A stretch of DNA of 64,000 nucleotides from Pseudomonadales bacterium (GTDB lineage: Bacteria > Pseudomonadota > Gammaproteobacteria > Pseudomonadales > UBA7239): NCBI GenBank assembly GCA_041395665.1, contig JAWLAB010000006.1:62001-126000 (forward strand), written 5' to 3'. The notes beneath the pieces are model-generated. The model was not told where the DNA came from. It searched no databases and saw only the letters and a program-made list of their open reading frames with translations. Position 1 is the first letter of the stretch. Every line of letters begins with the position of its first letter. Of this stretch, positions 34,739 to 44,132 are shown in pieces. A program made the translations under genes and the position numbers.

Positions 34739-36703
34739 AACACAGAACACAGAACACAGAACACAGAATCGCTAATTGATATTGGTTTTAGTGCGGATGC
34801 ACTTGTCGAGCGTAAGGCGGAACTCCTCAAACTCCTAGGCCAAACTGCCCCAGAAGCATTTCCGATAACCGAAAAGCTTCAACCTTGAAAAGCTCAAAGC
34901 TCTGCTGGAAGGAGAGATTGCCAATTCAGCGGAGCATTACGAACTGAATTGGGCTGGCAAAAGCGCAACGCCGCGAAATTCAAAAAAAATCCAGCACCTT
35001 ACTGCCCACAGCCCCAATAACCCCGCTTGACCCAGCACATGCTGATTGAAGGTGAGAACCTTGAAGTGCTGCGCGTGCTGCAAAAAAGCTATCATAGCAA
35101 AGTAAAAATGATTTATATCGACCCGCCGTACAATACGGGTAACGATAGCTTTGTTTACCCCGATGATTATTCTGAAACGCTATTGGATGAATACCTAAAA
35201 CGCACAGGCGGAAAAACGAGCATGGCTTTTTAAACAAACAAAGCCTATGGAAAAGAACGCTTGAAAGCGGCCAATACCACAGCGCTTGGTTGTCGATGAT
35301 GTATCCCACTTGTATTTGCTTTGAAATCTTCTGCGTGATGATGGCTGATTTTATTTCGATTGATGATAACGAGCAGGCCAATTTTAAAGTTGCTGTGTGA
35401 TGAAGTGTTTGGGGCGGAGAATTTTTTGTTGGACAGATAGCTGTTGTAGGCAATCCCGGGTAGGGATTATGGTGGTGTGGCTAGAATGCATGATTACATC
35501 CTTGCCTATTCCAAGTCAGAATCATTGGAGCTTAACCTTATAGAAGACAGTGCTAATGAGTTTAAAACATTTCGATGGGAATTGGCGGGTTTTTGAGTTA
35601 AGAGCTAAGAAATAGAAACGTTAAATTCAATAAAGAAAATAGGCTAACTTATATTATCCGTTTTATATAAATCAAAAAGTAGATGAAAATGGCCTGCGAA
35701 ATATCATTAGACGCTAAAGATAATTGGATTAAGCTGCATCCATTAGAATCACAAGGTATCAATGTTGTTTGGCGTTAGGGCAAGCAAAATCATTAGATAA
35801 TATAAATGTGAACATTAAAGCTAAGCCAATGAAAAACGGCAGTTTTATGATTGTTAGCACAGAGGAATCTGGGGTTATGGCAGATCTGTATGGTGGGATA
35901 AAGAAACAAATACGGAGAAAGGAACACTTGTAACAAAAGAACTTTTGGGAGGAAAGTTCTTTGACTATCCAAAACCTGTAGAAATGATTTCAAGACTTTG
36001 TGAGATGGGTTGTGACAATCAAGAGTCACTGGTTATCGACTTCTTCGCTGGCTCTGGCACCACCGCCCACGCCGTTATGGAGCTTAACGCTGAAGACGGT
36101 GGCAACCGCCAATCCATTTCCGTGCAAATGCCTGAACTATTAGACGAAAAATCCGAAGCCTATAAAGCAGGTTACCGCACCATTGCTGATATTACCCGCG
36201 CTCGTATTGAAAAAGTGATTGCCAAATTAAAAGCTGAAAAGCCTGAGCAAACCCAAGACTTAGCCTGCGCCCATTTCAAACTGGCACCGAGCAATTTTAA
36301 AGTCTGGCGCAGTGATGTGGCTGACATTGACGCTGTGCGTGAACAGTTGGAAATATTTCAGCAGGCAGAAAAATCCACGACTGCGCAATCTGATATTCAA
36401 CAAGCCATGCTCACCGAATTGTTACTGAAAAACGGCTTAGGCGCATTGGGCGTGCACGCGGTGAGCAAGCCTAAAACACTGGCTTGCGGCATGACCATTC
36501 ACCGCGTATTGAAGGAGGATAACAAGCACCTTTGGCTGTGTTTCGAACCGTATCAAGCCGCACTTAAAGACGAAATAGTCAAAGCCAAGCCTGCGCAAGT
36601 GATTCTGCTTAATTCCTGTTTTACAGGCAATAAGGCGGACGAAGCCATTAGCAACTTACAGCTAGAACTTGACCACTTAAACATTAATTTATTAGTGATT
36701 TAA
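34736..36703 (+). pseudogene. mod: Type III restriction-modification methyltransferase subunit (mod), several frameshifts
   Basis: Mod subunits of type III systems recognise DNA and methylate adenine. The sequence can be followed from the ATG at 34736 through several frames: an N-terminal ADALVERKAELLKLLGQTAPEAF, then LEGEIANSAEHYELNWAGKS, then TQHMLIEGENLEVLRVLQKS leading to the catalytic motif DPPYNTGND (35117-35143). Next come FISIDDNEQANFK-like and LGGKFFDYPKPVEM segments, and the SAM-binding motif DFFAGSGTT (36039-36065). The stretch from 35945 to 36703 is intact. I see at least six frame changes between 34860 and 35940, so as written it cannot make a full protein. Motif order (DPPY before FxGxG) is the beta class, as in EcoP1I/EcoP15I. 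The stop is ten bases before res. Confidence 0.85.
34739..34766 (+). repeat. Four 7-bp tandem repeats (AACACAG)4 directly after the mod start codon
   Basis: Four perfect copies of AACACAG follow the ATG without a gap. Because seven is not a multiple of three, gain or loss of one copy shifts the reading frame of mod. With four copies the ATG is in frame with the Mod-like sequence SLIDIGFSADALVERKAELL. Confidence 0.9.
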
Positions 36704-36713
36704 GGAGCTAATC

Positions 36714-39481
36714 ATGGCGCAAGAAATGAAGCTGCAATTTGAACAACAGGACTACCAAACCGCCGCCGTGAATGCAGTGGTGCAGGTGTTTGACGGTCAG
36801 CCATTAGCTAAGAGTGATTTTTCCTTAACCCAATCGGCTTCAAGTGTGGAGTACGCAGCCGATGGCAGTATTGGCAATGCCTTATTACTCAACGATGAGC
36901 AGCTACTGGCTAATGTGAACAAGGTGCAGCAAGCCAATGGCATAACAGCATCAAACGAACTGCTTGCTTCAAAAGCGGATAAAGGCAACGAAGTGTTTTG
37001 CCCCTATAACTTCAGTATCGAAATGGAAACGGGCACGGGTAAAACCTACACCTTTATTAAAACCATGTATGAGCTGCATAAGCAGTACGGCTTTAAAAAA
37101 TTTGTGGTGGTGGTGCCCAGCGTGGCGATTCGTGAAGGCACCATGAAAAACTTAGCCGTGACCCAAAGCCACTTTGCCAGTTTGTATGCCAATACGCCTT
37201 TTACCACGCTGTTATACGACAGTAGCCGTCTAAATGAGCTGAAACATTTTGCCCAAAGTGATGCGCTTTCGGTGTTGGTAATTAATATCGACAGCTTTAC
37301 CAAAGACAACAATAAAATTAATCAAAAGGGTGAGCGCGCCTTTGCGCCGATTGAATACATTAAAGCGGTCAACCCCATTGTGATTGTGGATGAACCGCAA
37401 AACTTTGAAACCGATATTCGCCGTAAAGCTCTGGCCGAATTAAATCCGCTGTGCACTTTGCGTTATTCCGCCACTCATAAAAACCCCTATAACCTGCTGT
37501 ATTCCTTAAACCCTGTGCAGGCTTACGATTTAGGTTTGGTAAAACAAATTGAGGTGGACGGCGTAGAGGCCGATGCCAGCCATAACGAAGCCTTTATTGA
37601 GCTGCTTAGCATTGAGCAAAAAGCTAAAGGCATGAGCGCCAAAGTACGCATGGATGTGAATGAAAAAGCCGGTGTAAAACGCAAAGAGCTAACCATTAAC
37701 TTGGGTGATGATTTATATAAGAAATCCAATGAACGTGATGTTTACCAGCAAGGTTATGTGCTTAATGAATTTTTAAGCGACAGTGAAATTGAGTTTTCGG
37801 GTGGCCGAATATTGTGCGTGGGTGAAAGCCAAGGTGGCCTAAAGAAAGACGTGATGCGCTTTCAAATTGAGCGCACGGTGGCAGCGCACTTTGCCAAACT
37901 GAAAAAGATGCAGCCCTTGGGCATTAAGGTGTTGAGCTTATTTTTTATCGACAAAGTGGCGAATTATCGCAGCTATGATGAGAGCGGCAATGAGCAAGCA
38001 GGCAAATTTGCGTTGTGGTTTGAGGAAGCCTTTGTCAAATATTCCAAACGTAATCCAGAGCTAATTCCTTATGCGGCAAACGCAGTACATAACGGTTATT
38101 TTTCGGGGGATAAAAAAGGTAAAGGTGCGGCGGCAAAAACCGTATGGGTGGATAGTTCGGGTGAAACGAAAAAAGACGACGACACCTATTCGCTGATTAT
38201 GAAAGACAAAGAGCGTTTATTAAGCTTGAGCGAGCCACTGCAATTTATCTTTAGCCATTCGGCGCTGCGTGAAGGCTGGGACAATCCCAATGTGTTTCAG
38301 ATTTGCACGCTGAATGAAACGCAAAGCGCGATGAAAAAACGCCAAGAAATAGGTCGTGGCCTGCGCTTGCCGGTAAACCAACAGGGCGAGCGAGTGCAAG
38401 ACAAGCACATCAACGTGCTAACGGTAATTCCTAACGAAAGCTACGAAGCCTTTGCTAAAGCATTGCAACAAGAAATTGAAGATGAAACCGGCGTGAAATT
38501 TGAAAAACGCATTAAAAATGCGCGAGCTAAAGCGCGGGTCAGCAAGCGAGTTTTAAACAGCGAAGAACAAGCTTTGTTTGCCGCCATTTGGCAGAAAATC
38601 AATTACCAAACCCGCTATAGCGTGAAACTAAATACCAATGAATTGGTGGATAAGTGCGCAGAGCTGCTGGCCGATTATGCCCAGTTCCCAAAAGTACAAG
38701 CGCCCAAAATTCGCGCTGCCAAAGCCAAAATTTTGATGAATAACGAAGGCGTACAAACGGTACAAAGCGGCATTGGTGATGTACAAGCCGCCAGTTACAA
38801 CGCACATAATAATGTGCCCGATGCCTATGGCTATTTGCAAAACCGCGTGCATTTAACCCGCTCAACGACGCTTGTTTATTATTTTTGGATAAAAGTGGCC
38901 GCTTGGATGAGCTGTTGATTAACCCGCAAGCCTTCTTGGATATTTTGCGTTACGGCCATAACCGCGTCTTGCAAGCCTTAATGGTGGCAGGCGATGATTA
39001 TCAAAAAATCAGCGAGAGAAAGCGTTACAAGAAATGATGTTTGAAGAAACGGTAGATACTTACCAAAGCAGCCTCTATCCGCCTGCCAACGATATAACAG
39101 CGACCGCCTTGGATAAAACCCTGCTGCTGCAAGCGCAGCCCGTAGATGTGACATGCAGCCAGCGAGCGATGCTTACGCCTGTGTGCAAAGTGACCTTGAG
39201 CCAGAAAATAATTTTGCCAGAGACTGTGCGCTGGATGAGCGCGTGCAGTTTCTTCTTCTTGATAAATTTAAAATCCCCACGCCTTTAGGTAACTACAACC
39301 CCGACTGGGCCGTGGTATTTGAAAACGATGAACGATGTATTTTGTCACCGAAACCAAATCCAGTATGGTCGAAGCCGACCGCCGCTTGGATGAAAACTTA
39401 AAAGTAATGCAGCAGAAGCATTTTAATTTGGCAGAAGACGTGGAATATAAAGTAGTCACTAAACTTGCAGAGCTGATTTAA
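36714..39481 (+). pseudogene. res: Type III restriction enzyme subunit (res), frameshifted 3' end
   Basis: Res is the ATP-dependent helicase/translocase and endonuclease of type III systems. The first 2.15 kb is an intact frame with Walker A METGTGKTYT (around 37024), Walker B VIVDEPQNFE (around 37385), SATHKN (motif III), and EIGRGLRLPVN (motif VI) near 38345. The frame breaks near 38865. Beyond it, in alternating frames, come SGRLDELLINPQAFLDILRYG, MMFEETVDTYQSSLYPPAND, then the PD-(D/E)xK nuclease region GNYNPDWAVVFENDE...ETKSS and a C-terminal EYKVVTKLAELI ending at TAA 39479-39481. At least four indels lie in this last 600 bases. The stop overlaps that of the opposed oppD remnant. Confidence 0.86.
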
Positions 39482-40269
39482 GGATTGCTGGTATGCGGCA
39501 TAGGTTTGATTGCTTGCCTTCAGCAATATTTCAGTGTAAGTATGCTGCGGTGTGGTGATTACCATGTGTATCACCTGTTTCAACAATCTCACCACGATAC
39601 ATCACCGCCACGCGATCCCGATTGTTCAGCCACTAAAGCCAAATCCTGGGTGATAAATAAAATAGCGAGCTGTTCTTCTTTATGCCAGCGAGGCGAAGAC
39701 AGTGCCATCACTTCTGCTTGCGTGGATACATCGGCGCGGTGGTCGGTTTCATCGATCAATTGTGGTTTGCACGCCAGTGCTTAGCGATAGCGGCGCGTTG
39801 CAACATGCCACGCCGGAAAATTCGTGTGCGTAGCGCCGCATTTTTGCGCGGCGTTGTTGATTTACGTAAAAACCGACGACCCGAATAGTTTCTGTCTCGG
39901 CTTCTTTTTGCTGTAGCCGTAATACACCGCGCAGTGGTTCGGCGATTTGATAGCCGATGCGCAAGACGAAGTTGAAAGTCGCCATGGGGTTTTGAAAATC
40001 ATCGCCATTTTTTGGCGATTTGCCGACAAAAAAGTTTTACTGCTGATCGTTGTGCTTTTCAGCGGTAAATCCATGATAGCTTGCGCGGTGATACTTTTTT
40101 GCGCTGCCGGATTCGCCCACCCAACGCCAACATTTCTCCTGCATGGGTGAAAGACTGGCATCGCGTACAGGTGTGATACAGCACACTTTGTCGGTAGATA
40201 AACGCTGCAGTTTTCAATGTGCAATAAGGTCTGTTGCCTTGTATGCGCGCGCACCTCGCACTTGCACAT
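39478..40269 (-). pseudogene. oppD: Peptide ABC transporter ATPase OppD/DppD-like, heavily frameshifted
   Basis: Reading the minus strand in shifting frames recovers an OppD-like ATPase. The start is near ATG 40269 (TLLHIENCSVYLPTK), then a Walker A region where GESGSGKSITAQAIMDL is broken by indels (GCGC followed by six A's where GGCGGCAAAA is expected). FITQDLALVAEQ comes next, with a frame change just after it, and HTYTEILLKA precedes the end. The gene length (about 790 bases) is a little short for OppD. Lesions occur roughly every 60-120 bases, many at homopolymers. It overlaps the end of oppC. It is the operon member next to the insert. Confidence 0.82.
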
Positions 40270-41531
40270 CTAGCGCATCGCGCAGTGCGTCGCCCACTAA
40301 ATTAAAGACAACACGGTGGCACTGATGAAAAAAGCGGGGAAAAGCAGTTCGTGGGATACGTTAGCAGCGTGGATAGACCTTCAGTACATCGCCTTACGCC
40401 GATGGCAGGCGGTGTAACGCCCATGCCGATAAAGAGAGAAAGGCTTCGGTAAAAATGGCAGAGAGAATATGCAAAGCTGAGCGTGACTAAAAATGCTTGG
40501 CAACACATTAGGCATGTGTTTCCGCAGTAAGCCGGATGCGCCTTGTAAACGCGCAGCATCAACACCAACGGCATTTGCGCAATTGCAGCACTTGTGTGCG
40601 CAAGCGCGCAGTGTTCGGCCAACTCAACATCAACCCAGTGCAATCAACAATGCGGTGATGCCGCTATCACCAGGCCGATACCAAAAGCAATGCGCAATAA
40701 AATTACAAACAATAAAAACGGCAGGGCGATGATGAAATCGGCAAAGGACATCATCAGTGTGTCTGTGCGTCCACCGCGATAGCCAGCGATTGCGCCATAG
40801 AGCGTGCCAAAAAAAACATAGAGCAGCGGTGCGGTGAAGCCAATGAATAAAGAGATGCGTCCGCCTTCAATCAAACGCGCCAACATATCGCGACCTAATT
40901 TATCGGTACCGAAAGGATGCGCGGGCAGTAATAATCTTTCTGGTGTGGGTTCATTTTTTGATAACAAACCCGATTGCTGTAATTGCGCGAGCGGCGTGGC
41001 GTGCGCGACATCCACTGCAATCGTTTGATAATGACTTTTATCGCTCAAGGTTTGCAGTGAATAGTAGTAACGACGATTTTCTAGCAGAAGCGTATCGTCA
41101 TAGTGCAAAACAGTATCAGCAGCAGTTGCGGTGATATCCGCTAACGGCAAGCCGAGATCTTTCATGCCAGACGGCGGCAAAATATGGCGGTATAACCGAT
41201 AGTTTTTTATGTCATGCACAGGCCAAGCCAGTGAAACTTTTTCTGTACTCGCACCGGATAAACTTTGAAATTGCGTGACGGGGCTGTTGGATGGTGGATG
41301 TAATGCGTTTTGTGTGTCGATCACGGTAGTGAGTACGCCACGATTAGGTGCTTGCGAGATTTGCGTTAAATCAATCGCATTGGCATCTACTCGCCATACC
41401 AATTTTCCCAGTGTGCAAAATAAAAAAATCAGCAGTAAAAACGAAAAACCGATCATCGCCGCAGGGTTGTGCATAACATCGCGCTGCACATCGCGCCACA
41501 AACTGCTGTGTGTGTTCGCTGTATCACTCAT
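40214..41531 (-). pseudogene. oppC: Peptide ABC transporter permease OppC-like, frameshifted 3' third
   Basis: The first 885 bases (from ATG 41531) are an intact frame: membrane helix 1 (about 25-45), a large periplasmic segment, then HPFGTDKLGRDMLARLIEGGRISL, the hallmark of Opp/Dpp C permeases, and helices 2-3. The frame breaks near 40665. The rest is readable in mixed frames (TALLIALGW, RTQVLQLRK, LSLFIGMGVTPP, EGLSTLLTYPTNCFSP, VGDALRDALDVQVRGARAY), ending near 40214. The segment after helix 1 (residues about 90-170) looks like a fibronectin type III domain, which is unusual in this family (see findings). It overlaps oppB by four bases. Confidence 0.88.
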
Positions 41532-42472
41532 GCGCGCGCATCCTGCAAGCTGATACGCGGGTCGAGTAGGGCGGCGAGTAAATCAGCCACTAACACCATC
41601 AACACCAAAAAGCTGCCGTAAAAAACTGTGGTGCCCATGATCACGGTGTAATCCAACTGCTGTACCGCTTGCACGAAATAGCGACCTAAACCGGGGATGG
41701 CAAAAACCGTTTCCACCACAAAACCGCCGGTAGTGATGGCGGCAATCGCAGGGCCTAATAAAGACAACACGGGCAGGCTGGCATTGCGCAGTGTGTGTAT
41801 CCAAAAAATGCGCGCGGGCGATAATTGTTTGGCGCGTGCGGTGCGAATGTAAGCGGCGTTTTGCACATCCAATAAAGAGGAGCGCATCAAGCGCGTCATG
41901 TACGCCATCGTGCCCAACCCAAGCACCAGCGCGGGCAATAACATTTGCGAAAAACTGCCCCAGCCCGCTAAAGGAAATTGCGTGCCTAAATGCTGATTGA
42001 TTTTCAACACAGTAATTTGTGCCAGCGCAGCAAAAACAAAACTCGGCACAGAAATACCGGCGACAACCGCAATCATCAGCCAGTAATCGGGCCAGCGACG
42101 ATGAAAACGCGCCGCGAGTGCGCCCCACAACACCGCGCCGCCGACAGCAAACAATAAAGCGAGACAACCGAGCGTGGCAGAAATAGGAAAATGTTCACGA
42201 ATAATGTCGTTGACCTGACGATTCTGCTGCGTAAATGAAATACCAAAATCGCCGTGCAGCATCGCGCTCAAAAAACGCCAGTATTGTTGTGGCAGTGATT
42301 GATCCAAACCGTAGTGCGCCATGAGTGCCGCGCGCAATACTTCGGGGATGGCTTTTTTATCCGCCAGCGGATCGCCCGGCACAAAATGCATAGCAAAAAA
42401 AGTGGCAGTAGCAATAAACCAAATGGTGATAGCGCAAGTGGCTAAACGCTTGAGTGTGTAGTGCAACATCAA
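41528..42472 (-). CDS. oppB: Peptide ABC transporter permease, OppB-like
   Basis: A 314-residue permease with six membrane helices. It has the family opening (LHYTLKRLATCAITIWFIATATFFAM), the 'PGDPL' loop, and the EAA-like coupling loop region RTARAKQLSPARIFWIHTLRNASLP. The closing VETVFAIPGLGRYFVQAV segment is characteristic of Opp/Dpp B proteins. It is intact, in contrast to oppC and oppD downstream. It overlaps oppA by four bases at its start and oppC by four at its end. Confidence 0.95.
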   Translation of the reverse strand: MMLHYTLKRLATCAITIWFIATATFFAMHFVPGDPLADKKAIPEVLRAALMAHYGLDQSLPQQYWRFLSAMLHGDFGISFTQQNRQVNDIIREHFPISATLGCLALLFAVGGAVLWGALAARFHRRWPDYWLMIAVVAGISVPSFVFAALAQITVLKINQHLGTQFPLAGWGSFSQMLLPALVLGLGTMAYMTRLMRSSLLDVQNAAYIRTARAKQLSPARIFWIHTLRNASLPVLSLLGPAIAAITTGGFVVETVFAIPGLGRYFVQAVQQLDYTVIMGTTVFYGSFLVLMVLVADLLAALLDPRISLQDARA

Positions 42473-44073
42473 GGTTTTCCTTTTGCTTCGATGTAAGCGT
42501 GACGAAAATCGGGATCGTCACCAAAGCGACTGCGCCGCACATTGTGCAATTGCGTGTTTTGCACATACACAATGCCGGGCTCGCTTAAAGGCAATACGGC
42601 GAGATCGCGGCGAATGATGTCATCCATCTGCACAAATAATTGATTGCGTTGCTCAGAAAGCGGCAGCGCATTGGCTTGCTCAACGAGTGCATCGTATTGC
42701 GGATTTTTGTAGCGCCCGTGATTGTTCTCATTGGCGGAGTGTAATAAATCGGCAAAAGTCATCGGGTCATTGTAATCAGGACCCCAAGCAGACAAGGCTA
42801 AATCAAAATCGCCGCTGTTCAGTTTGGCCAATTTTTGTTTGAAGATTTGTTTGTCGATGATAAGCGTGATGCCCAGTGTTTCTTGCAACACGCGCTGTAA
42901 ATATTCCGCTTGGCGCACCACGGCAGGTGAATCGTAGATCAGCAGTGTTAAAGGAGGAATTGTATCCACGCCCAGTTCTTTTTTAGCTTGTTGCAAGGCG
43001 GTTTGCGCAGCGGCAATATTGGGCAGAGCGATATCGTGATGCGCGGGAATGCCGGGCAGCCAATCCGGAAAGAAATGTGTAGCCGCTTTGGTACCAGGCG
43101 AAGCGATAATTTTATTAACCAAGGCTTGTCGATCAATCACTAAGCTAATCGCTTTTCTTAAATTAAAGTTGTGCAGTAAGCGTGTGGGACGGAAATTGAA
43201 TTCCATGTAATGCAGCATGCCTTTATTAAAAGACTGCAAATATAAGCGTTGTTCTAAAGCGAGCAGCAGGGTGTCGCGGCTGAGTTCAGTAAAAGCAATA
43301 TCGCCGGATTGAAATAAATTGAGCAGGGTGTTGTTGTCATTGGTGATATGCGGGATTTCAATTTTTTGCAGCGGCACATTGTCTTTATCCCAATAGTTGG
43401 GATTTTTTTCCAGCGTCAGGCTCGCGCCGTGTACCCAGCGGCTGAGGCGAAAAGCGCCGTTGCACAATAATTTGTCGGCATCGGCTGCGTAGTTGTTGGG
43501 ATACGCGCGATAAAAATCTTCGCGCAGCGGGTAATAAGTAGCAAAAGTGGTGAGGCTGGGAAAATAAGCGGTAGGGCGCTCTAGTTCTACGCGCAGGTGT
43601 TGTGCGTCATCGGCGTAAACACCCAGCGCATCCAATGGTAATTTTCCTTGGTGAATTTTTTCTGCATTGCGAATGGGGTAAAGAATAAAGGCGTAACGCG
43701 ATGCGGTTTTTGCATCTAATACAGTGCGCCAAGCAAAAACAAAATCCTGTGCGGTGACAGGTTTACCATCACACCAGCGTGCATCGTCGCGCAAAGTAAA
43801 ACGCACCGTGGTGCCATCCATCTGCCAGCTTTTTGCAACGCCGCCAGTGAGCTCGTCGTCAGCGCCATAAGTAAGCAAACCTTCTTGCGTGTGTGCTAAT
43901 ACAAAAAAACTCACGCTGTCGGTGGCGGTGAGGCTGTTTAAGTTGGGCGGCTCGGTGGTGAGTGCGAGTTGAATGCTGCGAGTGGCGGCATCGACAGCGC
44001 GTTCCGCCGATACCGGCAGTGCGAGCAACAGCGAAAGACCAATGAATAGTGTGTGCAGAGCAAATCGAAGCAT
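42469..44073 (-). CDS. oppA: Peptide-binding protein, OppA-like (SBP family 5)
   Basis: The periplasmic receptor of the peptide importer. Its 534 residues open with a cleavable signal peptide (about 1-23, LLALPVSAERA) and no lipobox. Family 5 signatures are present: LALTTEPPNLNSL, the early 'VRFTLRDDARWCDGKPVTAQDFVFAW' region, and LEKNPNYWDKDNVPLQKIEI. It is the first gene of the minus-strand operon and divergent from the AMACR-like gene, with only 59 bases between the starts to hold both promoters. If oppC and oppD are really broken, OppA would be an orphan receptor. Confidence 0.94.
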   Translation of the reverse strand: MLRFALHTLFIGLSLLLALPVSAERAVDAATRSIQLALTTEPPNLNSLTATDSVSFFVLAHTQEGLLTYGADDELTGGVAKSWQMDGTTVRFTLRDDARWCDGKPVTAQDFVFAWRTVLDAKTASRYAFILYPIRNAEKIHQGKLPLDALGVYADDAQHLRVELERPTAYFPSLTTFATYYPLREDFYRAYPNNYAADADKLLCNGAFRLSRWVHGASLTLEKNPNYWDKDNVPLQKIEIPHITNDNNTLLNLFQSGDIAFTELSRDTLLLALEQRLYLQSFNKGMLHYMEFNFRPTRLLHNFNLRKAISLVIDRQALVNKIIASPGTKAATHFFPDWLPGIPAHHDIALPNIAAAQTALQQAKKELGVDTIPPLTLLIYDSPAVVRQAEYLQRVLQETLGITLIIDKQIFKQKLAKLNSGDFDLALSAWGPDYNDPMTFADLLHSANENNHGRYKNPQYDALVEQANALPLSEQRNQLFVQMDDIIRRDLAVLPLSEPGIVYVQNTQLHNVRRSRFGDDPDFRHAYIEAKGKP

Positions 44074-44132
44074 CCTGCTAAGGTATCATCGCCGCCATTC
44101 TTTTTTAATTTTTTATTTTTCTGAGGTGATAC

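Noticed and set aside
39034..39401. Two overlapping short frames as novel small genes
   Set aside because: They are pieces of the frameshifted nuclease domain of res (GNYNPDWAVVFEND).
39862..40269. 135-codon frame as a separate gene
   Set aside because: Its content (HIENCSVYLPTK, KSITAQAIMDL) is the frameshifted start of oppD, not an independent protein.
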